A stretch of 64,000 bases of DNA, from NCBI RefSeq assembly GCF_022695515.1, contig NZ_JALDPT010000001.1, positions 310,001 to 374,000 on the forward strand, in the 5' to 3' direction. Below are positions 16,479 through 24,203 of the stretch, one piece after another. This DNA is from Phenylobacterium aquaticum. Lineage in GTDB: Bacteria; Pseudomonadota; Alphaproteobacteria; Caulobacterales; Caulobacteraceae. Each line of letters opens with the position of its first letter. Positions within the stretch are counted from its first letter, which is position 1. The notes below the pieces were generated by a model. It made no database searches. It was not told the DNA's origin and saw only the letters and a program-made list of their open reading frames with translations. A program made the translations under genes and the position numbers.

Positions 16479-17006
16479 ATGGCCCAAAGCCCCCTTCTGA
16501 TCGCGAGACGCCCCAGCCTGATGTTTCTGTCTCCGCCCTCCGGCATGGCGCTGCGCCTGATCGCCGCCCTGGGCGGCCTGCCCGATCTGCCGCCGCTCCT
16601 GGCGGCGGGGCTCTGGAGCACAGGCTTTCCCGCGCCGTTCCGATGGCGCCTGCCCGGCCTCTATCTGGCCGCCCTGCTGCTGGGGGGGCTCATGAAGATG
16701 TCGGACGCGGGGATTCCCGGACCGGACGCCGGGGCCGCCCTCGCCACCCTGATCCTGGGCAGCGCCACCTGCCTGGGGCTCGCCGCACCGAGCTGGGCGG
16801 CCTATGCGACGGTCGCCGTCCTGGGCGGGTTGCACGGCCTCTGCCTGGCCCGGAACCTGGCCGCCGATCTGCCCCATATCCTGGCGGCCGGCGGGCTTGG
16901 GCTCGGCATGGCCCGCCCCCGCATCCCGGGCGGACTCACCCGGGGCCTGGGCGGACTGATCGCCCTGGCCGGCCTTGCCGCCTTCATCGCCGCGACACGC
17001 CGGTGA
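16479..17006 (+). CDS. Hypothetical integral membrane protein
   Basis: A 175-residue, very hydrophobic protein with about five or six membrane segments rich in Leu, Gly and Ala (for example PGLYLAALLLGGLM, AALATLILGSATCLGLA, GLIALAGLAAFIAA). I do not recognise a family with certainty; a HupE/UreJ-like resemblance was considered but the diagnostic His-Pro motif is not clear. It is divergent from the ECF sigma gene and followed by the cupin anti-sigma, so it may belong to that stress regulon or even be the sensor. The start could also be a later Met. Confidence 0.6.
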   Translation: MAQSPLLIARRPSLMFLSPPSGMALRLIAALGGLPDLPPLLAAGLWSTGFPAPFRWRLPGLYLAALLLGGLMKMSDAGIPGPDAGAALATLILGSATCLGLAAPSWAAYATVAVLGGLHGLCLARNLAADLPHILAAGGLGLGMARPRIPGGLTRGLGGLIALAGLAAFIAATRR

Positions 17007-17160
17007 GACGACGCCGTCCGGGCAGCGGCGTTGGCCCCAGACCGGTGCGGCGCCTCAGACTTGACCTGCCGCCGCTCTGGCCGCTCTTTGTGACGGCGGC
17101 GCCTCGACGTCGCATAGGGGCCCACCGGCCTCGCGGTTCAGGAAAGGCGTGCGCCCAGAC

Positions 17161-17682
17161 ATGACGACTTCGCGCCCGACGACGCCCGGCCAGCCCGCGC
17201 CCGAGGCCTTCGACGAGGCCGCGGCCCGGGCGCGCATCGCGGCGTCCCCGACCTTCGCCGCCTCGGCCCAGGCCTGGGAGGCCGAGGTCTCCGCCCTCAC
17301 TCCGCCGCTGGCCCCCATCGCCCCGCCGCCGGCGGTCTGGGACCGGATCGCCGACGAGACCCTGGGCCCCGCCACCCTGACCGTCCGGGCGGAGGACGGC
17401 GAGTGGGAGCCCCTGTCGCCGGGCGTGAGCCGACGCGTCCTGCATCGCGATCCCGCCGGCGGCTGGCAGGCGGTGCTGATCCGGATGGCGCCGGGCGCCA
17501 CGCTCGCCGCCCACAGCCATGCGAGCCTTGAGGAATGCGTGGTGCTGGAAGGCGAGTTCGAGGTCGACGGCGAGACGGTCCGCAAGGGCGATTTCCATCT
17601 GGCCTTCGCCGGCCGCGATCACCCGGCGATCCACAGCCGCGGCAGCGCCCTGCTCTATATCCGCACCGGCCTCGCGGCCTGA
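17161..17682 (+). CDS. Cupin-domain anti-sigma factor (ChrR/RskA-like hybrid)
   Basis: A 173-residue protein. The C-terminal half is a ChrR-type cupin with metal-ligand residues: HSHASLEECVVLEGEFEVDG (about 114-133) and the FHLAFAGRDHP segment. The middle portion (ALTPPLAPIAPPPAVWDRIA) resembles the linker of RskA anti-sigma-K proteins. ChrR-type anti-sigmas bind ECF factors and release them on oxidative signals; the cognate here is most simply the ECF factor at 15678-16280. The zinc-binding His/Cys motif of classical ChrR N-termini is not visible. The ATG at 17161 was chosen over GTG 17149, which is too close to the ggaaagg RBS-like sequence. Confidence 0.78.
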   Translation: MTTSRPTTPGQPAPEAFDEAAARARIAASPTFAASAQAWEAEVSALTPPLAPIAPPPAVWDRIADETLGPATLTVRAEDGEWEPLSPGVSRRVLHRDPAGGWQAVLIRMAPGATLAAHSHASLEECVVLEGEFEVDGETVRKGDFHLAFAGRDHPAIHSRGSALLYIRTGLAA

Positions 17683-17700
17683 TCGCCCCGCGGTCCGCGG

Positions 17701-18228
17701 TCAGTCCAGGGCGCGGACCATGACCACCATGTCCGACAGCTCGGGCCGGGTCCCCTTCTCGAAGCGGATGCGGCCGGTCTCGTGGAACCCCCATTTGGCG
17801 TAGGCGCCGCGCGCCCAGTCGGCGGCGGCCATGGCGTCGAGCCAGGCATAGGCGGCGCCCTCCGCACGGGCCGTCGCGATCGCCGCCTCCAGCAGCCGCT
17901 CGCCCAGACCGCGCCCGCGGGCGACGCCGAGCAGGTAGATCCGCGCCAGCTCCGCCCCGCCGGGGCGCGCCGCCACGGGGTCGGGCGTGTCGAGATTCAT
18001 CAGCAGGAAGCCGACCGCCGCCCCGTCGACCTCGGCGATCCAGATCCGCGTCCGGGGCCTGGCCAGGGCGGCGGCGAAGGCCTCCGCGCCGAAGGTCGCC
18101 AGATGGGCCGCATAGGCGCCGGGCTGATCCCATAGGAAGGCATAGGCCTCGGCATAGGCCGCCGGACCGATGACGCCGAGCAGGGCGGCGTCATCGGGAG
18201 CGGCGGGGCGGATCAGGATCTGGCTCAT
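17701..18228 (-). CDS. GNAT family N-acetyltransferase
   Basis: A 175-residue acetyltransferase. Motif A for acetyl-CoA binding is evident as LLGVARGRGLGERLLEAAI (the R-G-x-G-L-G loop near residues 108-113), preceded by the VGFLLMN strand and followed by the AYAKWGFHETGR motif B segment. The acceptor substrate is not predictable. It converges with the cupin gene, with 18 bp between stops. Confidence 0.9.
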   Translation of the reverse strand: MSQILIRPAAPDDAALLGVIGPAAYAEAYAFLWDQPGAYAAHLATFGAEAFAAALARPRTRIWIAEVDGAAVGFLLMNLDTPDPVAARPGGAELARIYLLGVARGRGLGERLLEAAIATARAEGAAYAWLDAMAAADWARGAYAKWGFHETGRIRFEKGTRPELSDMVVMVRALD

Positions 18229-18260
18229 GCCCCGAGCTTAGGCGGAAAGCCGGCCCGCGG

Positions 18261-18359
18261 TCAGTAGGGCCGGACCGCCAGGACCAGGGCCGCGATCGCC
18301 AGGGCGAGCGGGGTCAGGACCGCCAGGGTCTTGAGCGTATTGGCGGCGAGCTCACGCAT
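18261..18359 (-). CDS. 32-residue single-span membrane peptide
   Basis: A short ORF, ATG at 18359 and TGA at 18261-18263, encodes a 32-residue peptide: a polar N-terminus (MRELAANTLK) and one hydrophobic helix of about 20 residues (TLAVLTPLALAIAALVLAV), ending RPY. Its ATG overlaps the stop of the preceding 95-residue gene as ATGCGTGA (18352-18359), an arrangement typical of translational coupling. No family is recognised. Such peptides often bind larger membrane proteins or act as type I toxin-like peptides. It is real only if the reading frame is conserved in relatives. Confidence 0.5.
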   Translation of the reverse strand: MRELAANTLKTLAVLTPLALAIAALVLAVRPY

Positions 18360-18639
18360 CGGCGCGCGCCCCGTCCAGGCGGGCCAGGGCCTCCAGCACC
18401 TCAAGCAGCGGCACCGGCGTCTCGGCCCCCGGCGCCAGGCGCAGGGTAGGCCGGTCGGGGACCGCGCAGGCGTCGGACGCCCAGCTGGACAGGATGGCCC
18501 GCTTTTCGTCCCGGTCGAGGTCGGGATCCTTCAGGACGTCGCGGGGCCGGTTGAAGCCGATGACCGGCCGAAGCAGGTGGTCGAGGGGCGGCCGGAACCC
18601 GCCGCGGCGGCCCGTCGCCAGATGGGAGGAGATATCCAT
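18352..18639 (-). CDS. Conserved hypothetical protein
   Basis: A 95-residue soluble protein. The central signature is FNRPRDVLKDPDLDRDEKRA followed by ILSSWASDACAVPDRPTLR. I recognise it as a widespread short alphaproteobacterial hypothetical (RPRDVL ... EKRAILxSWASDA) of unknown function. The segment is probably two helices with a conserved Trp. It is followed with an 8-bp overlap by the 32-residue membrane peptide and preceded by another small conserved protein, suggesting a small-protein operon on the minus strand. Confidence 0.78.
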   Translation of the reverse strand: MDISSHLATGRRGGFRPPLDHLLRPVIGFNRPRDVLKDPDLDRDEKRAILSSWASDACAVPDRPTLRLAPGAETPVPLLEVLEALARLDGARADA

Positions 18640-18705
18640 GTCGTGCTCACGAATCGAAGGGCGCGACGCTCAGGTCGCACGCCCGGGTCACACGGTGATG
18701 ACGGT

Positions 18706-18990
18706 TCAGGCCGGCTGCAGCGCCCCGGATCGCGCGGGCGGGTTTCGCCACAGCACGGGCGAGGCCTCTGGCGCGGCGCGGACCGCGTGGACAAACCGGG
18801 CCGCCAGGGTCCCGTCGGGCAGGTGCACATGCAGCTTGGCCGGCTCGCCCAGGGCCGCGAGCCGCTCGGCCTCGGCCCGGGCCGCGCGCTCGGCCTCGGC
18901 GCCGCTGGCGAAGCGCCCGGGCAGGTCGGCGTCATCGACGCGCACCCGCCATCCGCCCGGGGTCGGCGCGATGGAAATCACATGAATCAC
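18706..18990 (-). CDS. Small conserved hypothetical protein (DUF2188-like)
   Basis: A 94-residue protein beginning MIHVISIAPTPGGWRVRVDD. It contains a helix with the repeated Ala/Glu pattern of a conserved small protein group (SGAEAERAARAEAERLAALG), then a strand with LHVHLPDGTLA. This looks like the beta-strand/helix layout of DUF2188, but the match is from memory. The start is GTG at 18990, well supported by AGGAGG with a five-base spacer. Function is unknown. It is first in the small-protein run that continues to 18261. Confidence 0.7.
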   Translation of the reverse strand: MIHVISIAPTPGGWRVRVDDADLPGRFASGAEAERAARAEAERLAALGEPAKLHVHLPDGTLAARFVHAVRAAPEASPVLWRNPPARSGALQPA

Positions 18991-19074
18991 AATGACCTCC
19001 TGTCGTTTGCAGTTTCAGGCGGTCGAAGATTTAGGCGGCGCGCGGCGGGCCGCAAGAGGGGGCGCGGCGCGAGA

Positions 19075-19452
19075 TCAGCGCGACCAGGCGGCGACCTGCT
19101 CGGAGTCGAAATACTCGTCCAGGCGGGTGATCCGGCCGTCGGCGACGGCGCAGACCAGGCAGGCCGGCAGCTCCACCCGCTTGCCGTCCGGCCGCACCCC
19201 GACCAGCAGGTGCTGCTGGACGAAGCCGCCGGGATAGACGGTCAGGCGGCGGTCCTCGTAGCGGCGGGTGGGGATGTGGCGGATGAAGCCCGACAGGGTC
19301 TTCACGTTGTCGGCCTTGGTCTCGATCTGGCGGTCGGTGTTGTGCCAGATGGCCACGTCGTCGGCGTAGCAGTCGGCCACGGTGGCGGCGTCGCCCGCCT
19401 CGATCGCGTCGAAGAAGCGGGTGGCGAGAGCCTTGATCTCGTCGAGGGTCAT
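19075..19452 (-). CDS. SnoaL-like/NTF2-fold protein
   Basis: A 125-residue NTF2-like protein: FFDAIEAGDAATVADCYADD followed by VAIWHNTD is the classic helix-strand entry of the SnoaL/ketosteroid-isomerase superfamily, and DGRITRLDEYFDS is its terminal strand. Members are isomerases, hydrolases or cyclases with a cone-shaped pocket. It lies 2 bp after the frameshifted crotonase gene on the same strand, suggesting a shared hydrophobic CoA or ketone substrate, but no catalytic dyad can be assigned. Confidence 0.85.
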   Translation of the reverse strand: MTLDEIKALATRFFDAIEAGDAATVADCYADDVAIWHNTDRQIETKADNVKTLSGFIRHIPTRRYEDRRLTVYPGGFVQQHLLVGVRPDGKRVELPACLVCAVADGRITRLDEYFDSEQVAAWSR

Positions 19453-19454
19453 GG

Positions 19455-20290
19455 TCAGGCGTCCTTGGGTTTGTCGGCGGCGCGGTAGTCGTTGAAGACG
19501 CTGTCGCGGCTCTGCAGGGCCTGGGTCACGCCCTGGCGCAGCTCGGCCATGTAGGCGCGGCTGGCCGGCGTGTGCCAGCCCAGCGCGTGCAGGTCGGTGC
19601 CGGCCCGCAGGCCCGCCCGCAGGCCCATGGCCTCCATCTGGCGATGGACCAGACGCTTGTTGAGTTGGGCCAGTTCAGGGTCGACCTTGGCGATCCGGGC
19701 GGCCATGGCCAGGACCTCCGCCTCCAGGGCCTCGGCCTTGAAGGCGCGGTTGGCGAAGCCCAGGCGCACGGCCTCCAGCCCGTCAAAGGCGTCTCCCGTC
19801 AGCATCAGCTCCATGGCCGCGCGCATGCCGACGATCCAGGCGTGATACTGGTTGTCCGGCGGGCTCATGGTGCGCACGGCCGGGTAGCCGATCTGGGCGT
19901 CCTCGGCGACATAGACGAGGTCGCAGGCGACCGCGAGCTCGGAGCCGCCGGCCAGACACCAGCCATGGACCTGGGCGATCACCGGCTTGGCGAGATCCCA
20001 TACGCGGAAGCAACCCTCGACCACATGGCGCGCCCACTGCCCCTGGCGCCGGCGGTGTAATAGGGCAGCTCGCCCAGGCTGGAGAGATCATAGCCCGAGG
20101 AAAAGCAGGTCCCCGCCCCGCGCAGCACGATGACCCGGACCTCGGGATCGCGGTCGGCGGCCTCGAGGGCGGCGAAAATCTCGCCGCGCAGGGCGTTGGA
20201 GAGCGCGTTGCGCTTGGCGGGGCGATTGAGGGTCAGGCGGCGCACATGGGGCGCCGGATCGTCGGTCAACAGGATCGGCTCTTCGGCCAT
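19455..20290 (-). pseudogene. Enoyl-CoA hydratase/isomerase family protein, frameshifted
   Basis: Two frames together give a crotonase of about 278 residues. The upstream frame (ATG 20290) supplies LTLNRPAKRNALSNALRGEI and the CFSSGYDL oxyanion-hole segment. The downstream frame supplies VVEGCFRVWDLAKPVIAQVH, GWCLAGGSELAVACDLVY and the C-terminal helix. The break lies at a C run (20040-20043; G run in the coding sense), where restoring one base gives GARGQWARHVVEG. Crotonases hydrate or isomerise acyl-CoA thioesters; the exact reaction is not assignable. Whether the lost base is real or a sequencing error cannot be settled here. Confidence 0.85.
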
Positions 20291-20446
20291 GACGCAACCT
20301 CCCAGGAGCATTGGCCCCGACCCTAGGAACATGACGTCGGGGACGCAAAGCCCGGTTCGAATTGGGCGGCGGGTGACGCGGGGTTCGGCTTGACGCACGC
20401 GCTCCCGTCCCGACAAGTCGCAGGAAACTGATCAGGGAGCTGCGCC

Positions 20447-21064
20447 ATGAAACTCTACAATTCCGTCGGACCGAACCCTCACGTCGTGCGGATGTTCGCC
20501 GCCGAGAAGGGCCTGACCCTGCCCATGGTGGATGTCGACCTGCGGGCCGGCGAGAACCGCAAGCCGCCCTATCAGGACAAGGTCAATGTGGCGGGCCAGA
20601 CCCCGGCCCTGGAGCTGGCCGACGGCGCGGTGATCAGCGAGATCACCGTCATCTGCGAGTACCTTGAGGAAAAGCACCCCACCCCGTCCCTGATCGGGAC
20701 CACGCCGGAAGAGCGCGCCGAGACCCGCATGTGGACGCGCCGCATCGACCTGAACATCTGCGAGCCGCTGGCCAACGGCTTCCGCGCCGCCGAGGGCCGG
20801 CCGATGTTCGAGCCGCGCATGAAGCTGGTGGGGGCCGAGGGCGCCGCCGAGTTGAAGGCCATCGCCCGCGACCGCATCCTGTGGCTGGACGGCCAGATCG
20901 CCGGCCGGGACTGGATCGTGCCGGGCCGGTTCTCGCTGGCCGACATCCTGCTGTTCTGCTTCCTCGGCTTCGGGGCCATGGTCGGCCAGCCGCTGCCGGA
21001 AGAGGCCGGGAACATCAAGGCCTGGTTCGAGCGCGTGAAGGCCCGTCCGAGCGCCGCGGCTTAG
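20447..21064 (+). CDS. Glutathione S-transferase family protein
   Basis: A 205-residue GST. The thioredoxin-like N-domain has MKLYNSVGPNPHVVRMFAAE, the cis-proline in GQTPALEL and the acidic EITVICEYLEE that contacts the gamma-glutamyl group. The helical C-domain ends with RFSLADILLFCFLGF. An AGGGAG RBS precedes the ATG. The 3' end overlaps the convergent receiver gene by 4 bp. A detoxification or thiol-exchange role is general to the family; the class is not certain. Confidence 0.93.
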   Translation: MKLYNSVGPNPHVVRMFAAEKGLTLPMVDVDLRAGENRKPPYQDKVNVAGQTPALELADGAVISEITVICEYLEEKHPTPSLIGTTPEERAETRMWTRRIDLNICEPLANGFRAAEGRPMFEPRMKLVGAEGAAELKAIARDRILWLDGQIAGRDWIVPGRFSLADILLFCFLGFGAMVGQPLPEEAGNIKAWFERVKARPSAAA

Positions 21065-21414
21065 GCTGCGCGGCCGAAGCTCTGGATCACGGGCCAGAGG
21101 GTCCCCAGGTCGACGGGCTTCTGCAACAGGGGGACGAAGGCGAAGTCCTCGTCCCCCGGCCGGCCATAGCCGGTGGCGAACACGAAGGGCACGCCCAGCG
21201 CCTTCAGGCGGCTCGCCAGCGGGAACACCATCTCCCCGCCGCCCAGATTGATGTCCAGCACGGCGCCGTCCGGCGGGATCGCCTGCGCCTCCAGCCAGTC
21301 CAGGGCCGGCTGCAGGGCGCCGAAGGAGGCGACCACCTCGCAGCCCAGCTCGGTCAGCAGATCCTCCATCATCATGGAGATCAGCGCCTCGTCCTCGACC
21401 AGCAGGACCCGCAC
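21061..21414 (-). CDS. Single-domain response regulator (FATGUY type)
   Basis: A 117-residue stand-alone receiver. The acidic pair is in LLVEDEAL, the phospho-acceptor is Asp54 in AVLDINLGG, and the switch segment PFVFATGYG carries the FAT-G-Y signature of FATGUY receivers, known in alphaproteobacteria for feeding or tuning the general stress response. Lys in LLQKPVD completes the site. There is no output domain, so it probably acts as phosphate relay or sink. It starts 5 bp after the HWE kinase stop and is surely co-transcribed with it. Confidence 0.9.
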   Translation of the reverse strand: MRVLLVEDEALISMMMEDLLTELGCEVVASFGALQPALDWLEAQAIPPDGAVLDINLGGGEMVFPLASRLKALGVPFVFATGYGRPGDEDFAFVPLLQKPVDLGTLWPVIQSFGRAA

Positions 21415-21419
21415 GCGCG

Positions 21420-22571
21420 CTAGCCCAGGGCGAGGCGCGGCGACAGCGGCGCCACCAGGTGAAAGCGGAAGCCTTCCGGCGTAAAGGTCATCTCGGCCCG
21501 ACCGTTCAGTTCCCGGGCGATGCCCTGGCCGATCAGCCGCGAGCCGAAGCCGGACGGTCGATCGTCGGACGGGGCCGGCCCGCCGGACTCGGTCCAGGTG
21601 AATTCCAGGCTACGCTCAGGCTGCGACCGGTCCACCGACCATCGGACCGCCAGCCGTCCCGCCTCCCCGCTCAGGGCGCCGTGCCGGACGGCGTTCACGG
21701 CGAGCTCGTGAAAGGTCATCTGGGCCGCCACCGCGGTCTCGGGCGCGAGCAGGACATCCGGTCCGGTCACCGTGATCCGCCCGTCGTGCAGGCCCTCGAA
21801 CGGCTCCAGGGCCTGGCCCAGGATCTCCCGCAGGCCGGCCGGCCCCCAGGATTCGCGGGTCAGCAGTTCGTGGGCCTTGGAGAGCGCGCCCAACCGGCCG
21901 TTGAAGGCGTCCACGAAATGCTGCGGGGACGGCGAGCGTCTGAGGGTCTGGTCGGCGATCGACTGGACGGTGGCGAGCGTGTTCTTGCAGCGATGGTCGA
22001 GCTCGGCCATCAGGAATTTCCGCCGCTCCAGGGTCTCGACCAGGGAGGCGTGCATCAGGGCGCTGTCCAGGGCTGCGGCGGTGGCCCGCGCCATCACCTG
22101 CAGCTTGGCGATCTCGTCGGCCGAGGGCTGGCGCGGCTGGGCCCAGTAGGCGCCGATGGCCGCGATGGGGTCATTGGGCCGCACCGGCGTCATGACCATG
22201 CTCTTCACGAAGGTGGGCCGGTAGGCGTCGTGCGGCACCCGATCGTCGAGATAGATGTCCGGGATCACCGCGGTCTGTCGATTGAGCATGGCCCAGCCGG
22301 AGACGCAGGCGTCCAGCGGGAACCTCCGCCCCTTCCAGAGCGGGGCGATGGCGTCCTCGTCGAGATAGTAGCACTGGCCCGCGTCGCGCAGGACGAAGGC
22401 CACGCCGTCCGCGCCGCTGATCCGCCGCGCCGAGGAGCGGACCACCGCCGCCACCTGCTCGACGGTGCGAGCGTCGGACAGGTCCTCGATCATTTCGACC
22501 AGGGTCAGCAGCGCATCCGAAGGGGACGCCCCGTCCGCCTCAAGCCTATCGATGGACACGACCTCCAGCAC
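21420..22571 (-). CDS. GAF-domain HWE-family sensor histidine kinase
   Basis: A 383-residue soluble kinase. The GAF-like sensor occupies about residues 20-170 (ADGVAFVLRDAGQCYYLDED). The HWE phospho-acceptor is His193 in ELDHRCKNTLATVQSIADQT, the N-box is FHELAVNAVRHGAL, and WTE in the ATPase domain completes the HWE signature. There are no membrane segments, so the signal is intracellular, perhaps redox or small-molecule. The partner is the receiver immediately downstream. HWE kinases frequently act on the PhyR/NepR/EcfG stress pathway, which is not in this window. Confidence 0.92.
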   Translation of the reverse strand: MLEVVSIDRLEADGASPSDALLTLVEMIEDLSDARTVEQVAAVVRSSARRISGADGVAFVLRDAGQCYYLDEDAIAPLWKGRRFPLDACVSGWAMLNRQTAVIPDIYLDDRVPHDAYRPTFVKSMVMTPVRPNDPIAAIGAYWAQPRQPSADEIAKLQVMARATAAALDSALMHASLVETLERRKFLMAELDHRCKNTLATVQSIADQTLRRSPSPQHFVDAFNGRLGALSKAHELLTRESWGPAGLREILGQALEPFEGLHDGRITVTGPDVLLAPETAVAAQMTFHELAVNAVRHGALSGEAGRLAVRWSVDRSQPERSLEFTWTESGGPAPSDDRPSGFGSRLIGQGIARELNGRAEMTFTPEGFRFHLVAPLSPRLALG

Positions 22572-22687
22572 GCGAGGCCTCCTGCAAGGTGCGCGGTGAC
22601 CTTGAGAAGGTGCGCCTAGTCGGGCGGGGCGCGCAAGATCAATTCATGGTTGCCAATCCTGACCAAGCGTCGCCGTAAAGGCGAGTC

Positions 22688-23986
22688 CTAGCCGGCAGCG
22701 GGCGCCGCAGGGGCCGCCGTCGGCCCGCGCGCCAGCTCGCGCGCCAGGGTCTCGCGATCCAGGTCCTTGTCCCAGCGAGCGATCACCAGGGTGGCGACCC
22801 CGTTGCCGACCAGGTTGGTGAGGGCCCGGCACTCGCTCATGAACCGGTCGACCCCGACCAGCAGGGCGAGGGCGGCGATCGGGATGTTGGGAACCACGGC
22901 CAGGGTAGCGGCGAGCGTGATGAAGCCGGCCCCGGTCACGCCGCTGGCGCCCTTGGAGGTGAGCATGGCCACGGCCAGCAGTGTCAGCTCCTGGGTCAGG
23001 GTGATGGGGGTGTTGGTCGCCTGGGCCAGGAACAGGGTGGCCAGCGTCATATAGATATTGGTGCCGTCGAGATTGAAGCTGTAGCCGGCGGGGATCACCA
23101 GGCCCGCGGTCGACTTGCCGGCGCCCAGCCGCTGCAGCTTCTCGATCATCTGCGGAAGTACGGACTCGGAGGACGAGGTGCCCAGCACGATCAGCAGCTC
23201 CTCGCGGATATAGGCCAGGAACTTGAAGATCGAGAAGCCGGCCAGCGCGGCGATGATCCCCAGCACCACCACCACGAACAGGATCGAGGTCGCGTAGAAG
23301 GTCGCGACCAGGGCGGCGAGCTTCACCAGGGCGGCCACGCCGTACTTGCCGATGGTGAAGCCCATGGCCCCGAAGGCGCCGATGGGCGCCAGGCGCACCA
23401 CCACCGCGATGATCCCGAAGAACAGCTTCGAGGCCTGGTCCAGAAAATCGGAGACCTTGTGGCCGAACTCGCCCATCCGGCTGCAGGCGAAGCCGGTGAT
23501 CACCGCGATCACCAGCACCTGCAGCAGGGCCCCTTCGGCGAAGGCGCCGAAGAAGGTGTCGGGGATCAGGGCCAGCAGATATTCGGCGACCCCGGGCGCG
23601 GCCTTGGCCTTGGCCAGGTAGGAAGCGGCGATATGCGGGTCGAGGCTGGCCGGATCGACATTGAAGCCGCGGCCCGGCTGGACGGTGCGGCCGACCAGCA
23701 GGCCGAGCGCCAAGGCGAAGGTCGAGACCACTTCGAAATAGAGCAGGGTCTTGGCGCCCAGCCGGCCGAAGGCCTTGATGTCGCTCATCCGGGCGATGCC
23801 GCCGGCAATGGTGCAGAAGATCACCGGGGCGATGGCCATCTTGATCAGCTTGACGAAACCGTCGCCCAGCGGCTTCAGCGCCACGCCGACCTGAGGCCAC
23901 AGGGCCCCGACCAGTACGCCGAGCGCGATGCCGATCAGCACCTGGACGTACAACACCTTGAACGGCCGCAAGAGCCCCATCGACAT
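22688..23986 (-). CDS. dctA: C4-dicarboxylate/cation symporter DctA family
   Basis: A 432-residue secondary transporter of the dicarboxylate/amino acid:cation symporter family (glutamate-transporter fold). Diagnostic motifs are the serine-rich [12 protein letters not shown] in re-entrant loop HP1, [14 protein letters not shown] in TM7 and [14 protein letters not shown] in HP2/TM8. Closest in pattern to DctA, which imports succinate, fumarate and malate. It sits alone between the kinase pair and tRNA-Arg. A glutamate-type substrate is the main alternative. Confidence 0.9.
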   Translation of the reverse strand: MSMGLLRPFKVLYVQVLIGIALGVLVGALWPQVGVALKPLGDGFVKLIKMAIAPVIFCTIAGGIARMSDIKAFGRLGAKTLLYFEVVSTFALALGLLVGRTVQPGRGFNVDPASLDPHIAASYLAKAKAAPGVAEYLLALIPDTFFGAFAEGALLQVLVIAVITGFACSRMGEFGHKVSDFLDQASKLFFGIIAVVVRLAPIGAFGAMGFTIGKYGVAALVKLAALVATFYATSILFVVVVLGIIAALAGFSIFKFLAYIREELLIVLGTSSSESVLPQMIEKLQRLGAGKSTAGLVIPAGYSFNLDGTNIYMTLATLFLAQATNTPITLTQELTLLAVAMLTSKGASGVTGAGFITLAATLAVVPNIPIAALALLVGVDRFMSECRALTNLVGNGVATLVIARWDKDLDRETLARELARGPTAAPAAPAAG

Positions 23987-24042
23987 TCCCCTAAAGCCCC
24001 TGGTTCCAAGCCCCGCGGCGTTGCGCTATCACCGCCCCGCGT

Positions 24043-24119
24043 GGCCCGGTAGCTCAGCAGGATAGAGCAGCGCTTTCCTAAAGCGAAGGTCGGGGGTTCG
24101 AGTCCCTCCCGGGCCGCCA
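24043..24119 (+). tRNA. tRNA-Arg (anticodon CCT)
   Basis: A full cloverleaf of 77 nt with encoded CCA. The acceptor stem is ggcccgg with ccgggcc, the D arm contains tagctcagcaggatagagc, the anticodon loop ttcctaa (anticodon CCT, reads AGG) is closed by cgct/agcg, and the T arm contains ggttcgagtcc. The upstream cgctatcac resembles a Caulobacter-type -10. It is divergent from dctA. No integrase or att repeat was seen beside it. Confidence 0.96.
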
Positions 24120-24203
24120 CGCAGTCGCCCCGACCAGTCTCTCCCGGATCGTGGTCGAGTAGCTCGGCCAGACCCCCGAGACAGCCTGCACCCGCCGCGA
24201 TTG

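Noticed and set aside
23935..24120. Minus-strand ORF containing GLEPPTFALGKRCSILLSY
   Set aside because: This is the well-known false translation of the strand opposite a tRNA; it is antisense to tRNA-Arg(CCT).
24043..24203. tRNA-Arg as a possible integration site
   Set aside because: No integrase, no repeat of the tRNA 3' end and no abrupt change in gene content beside it.
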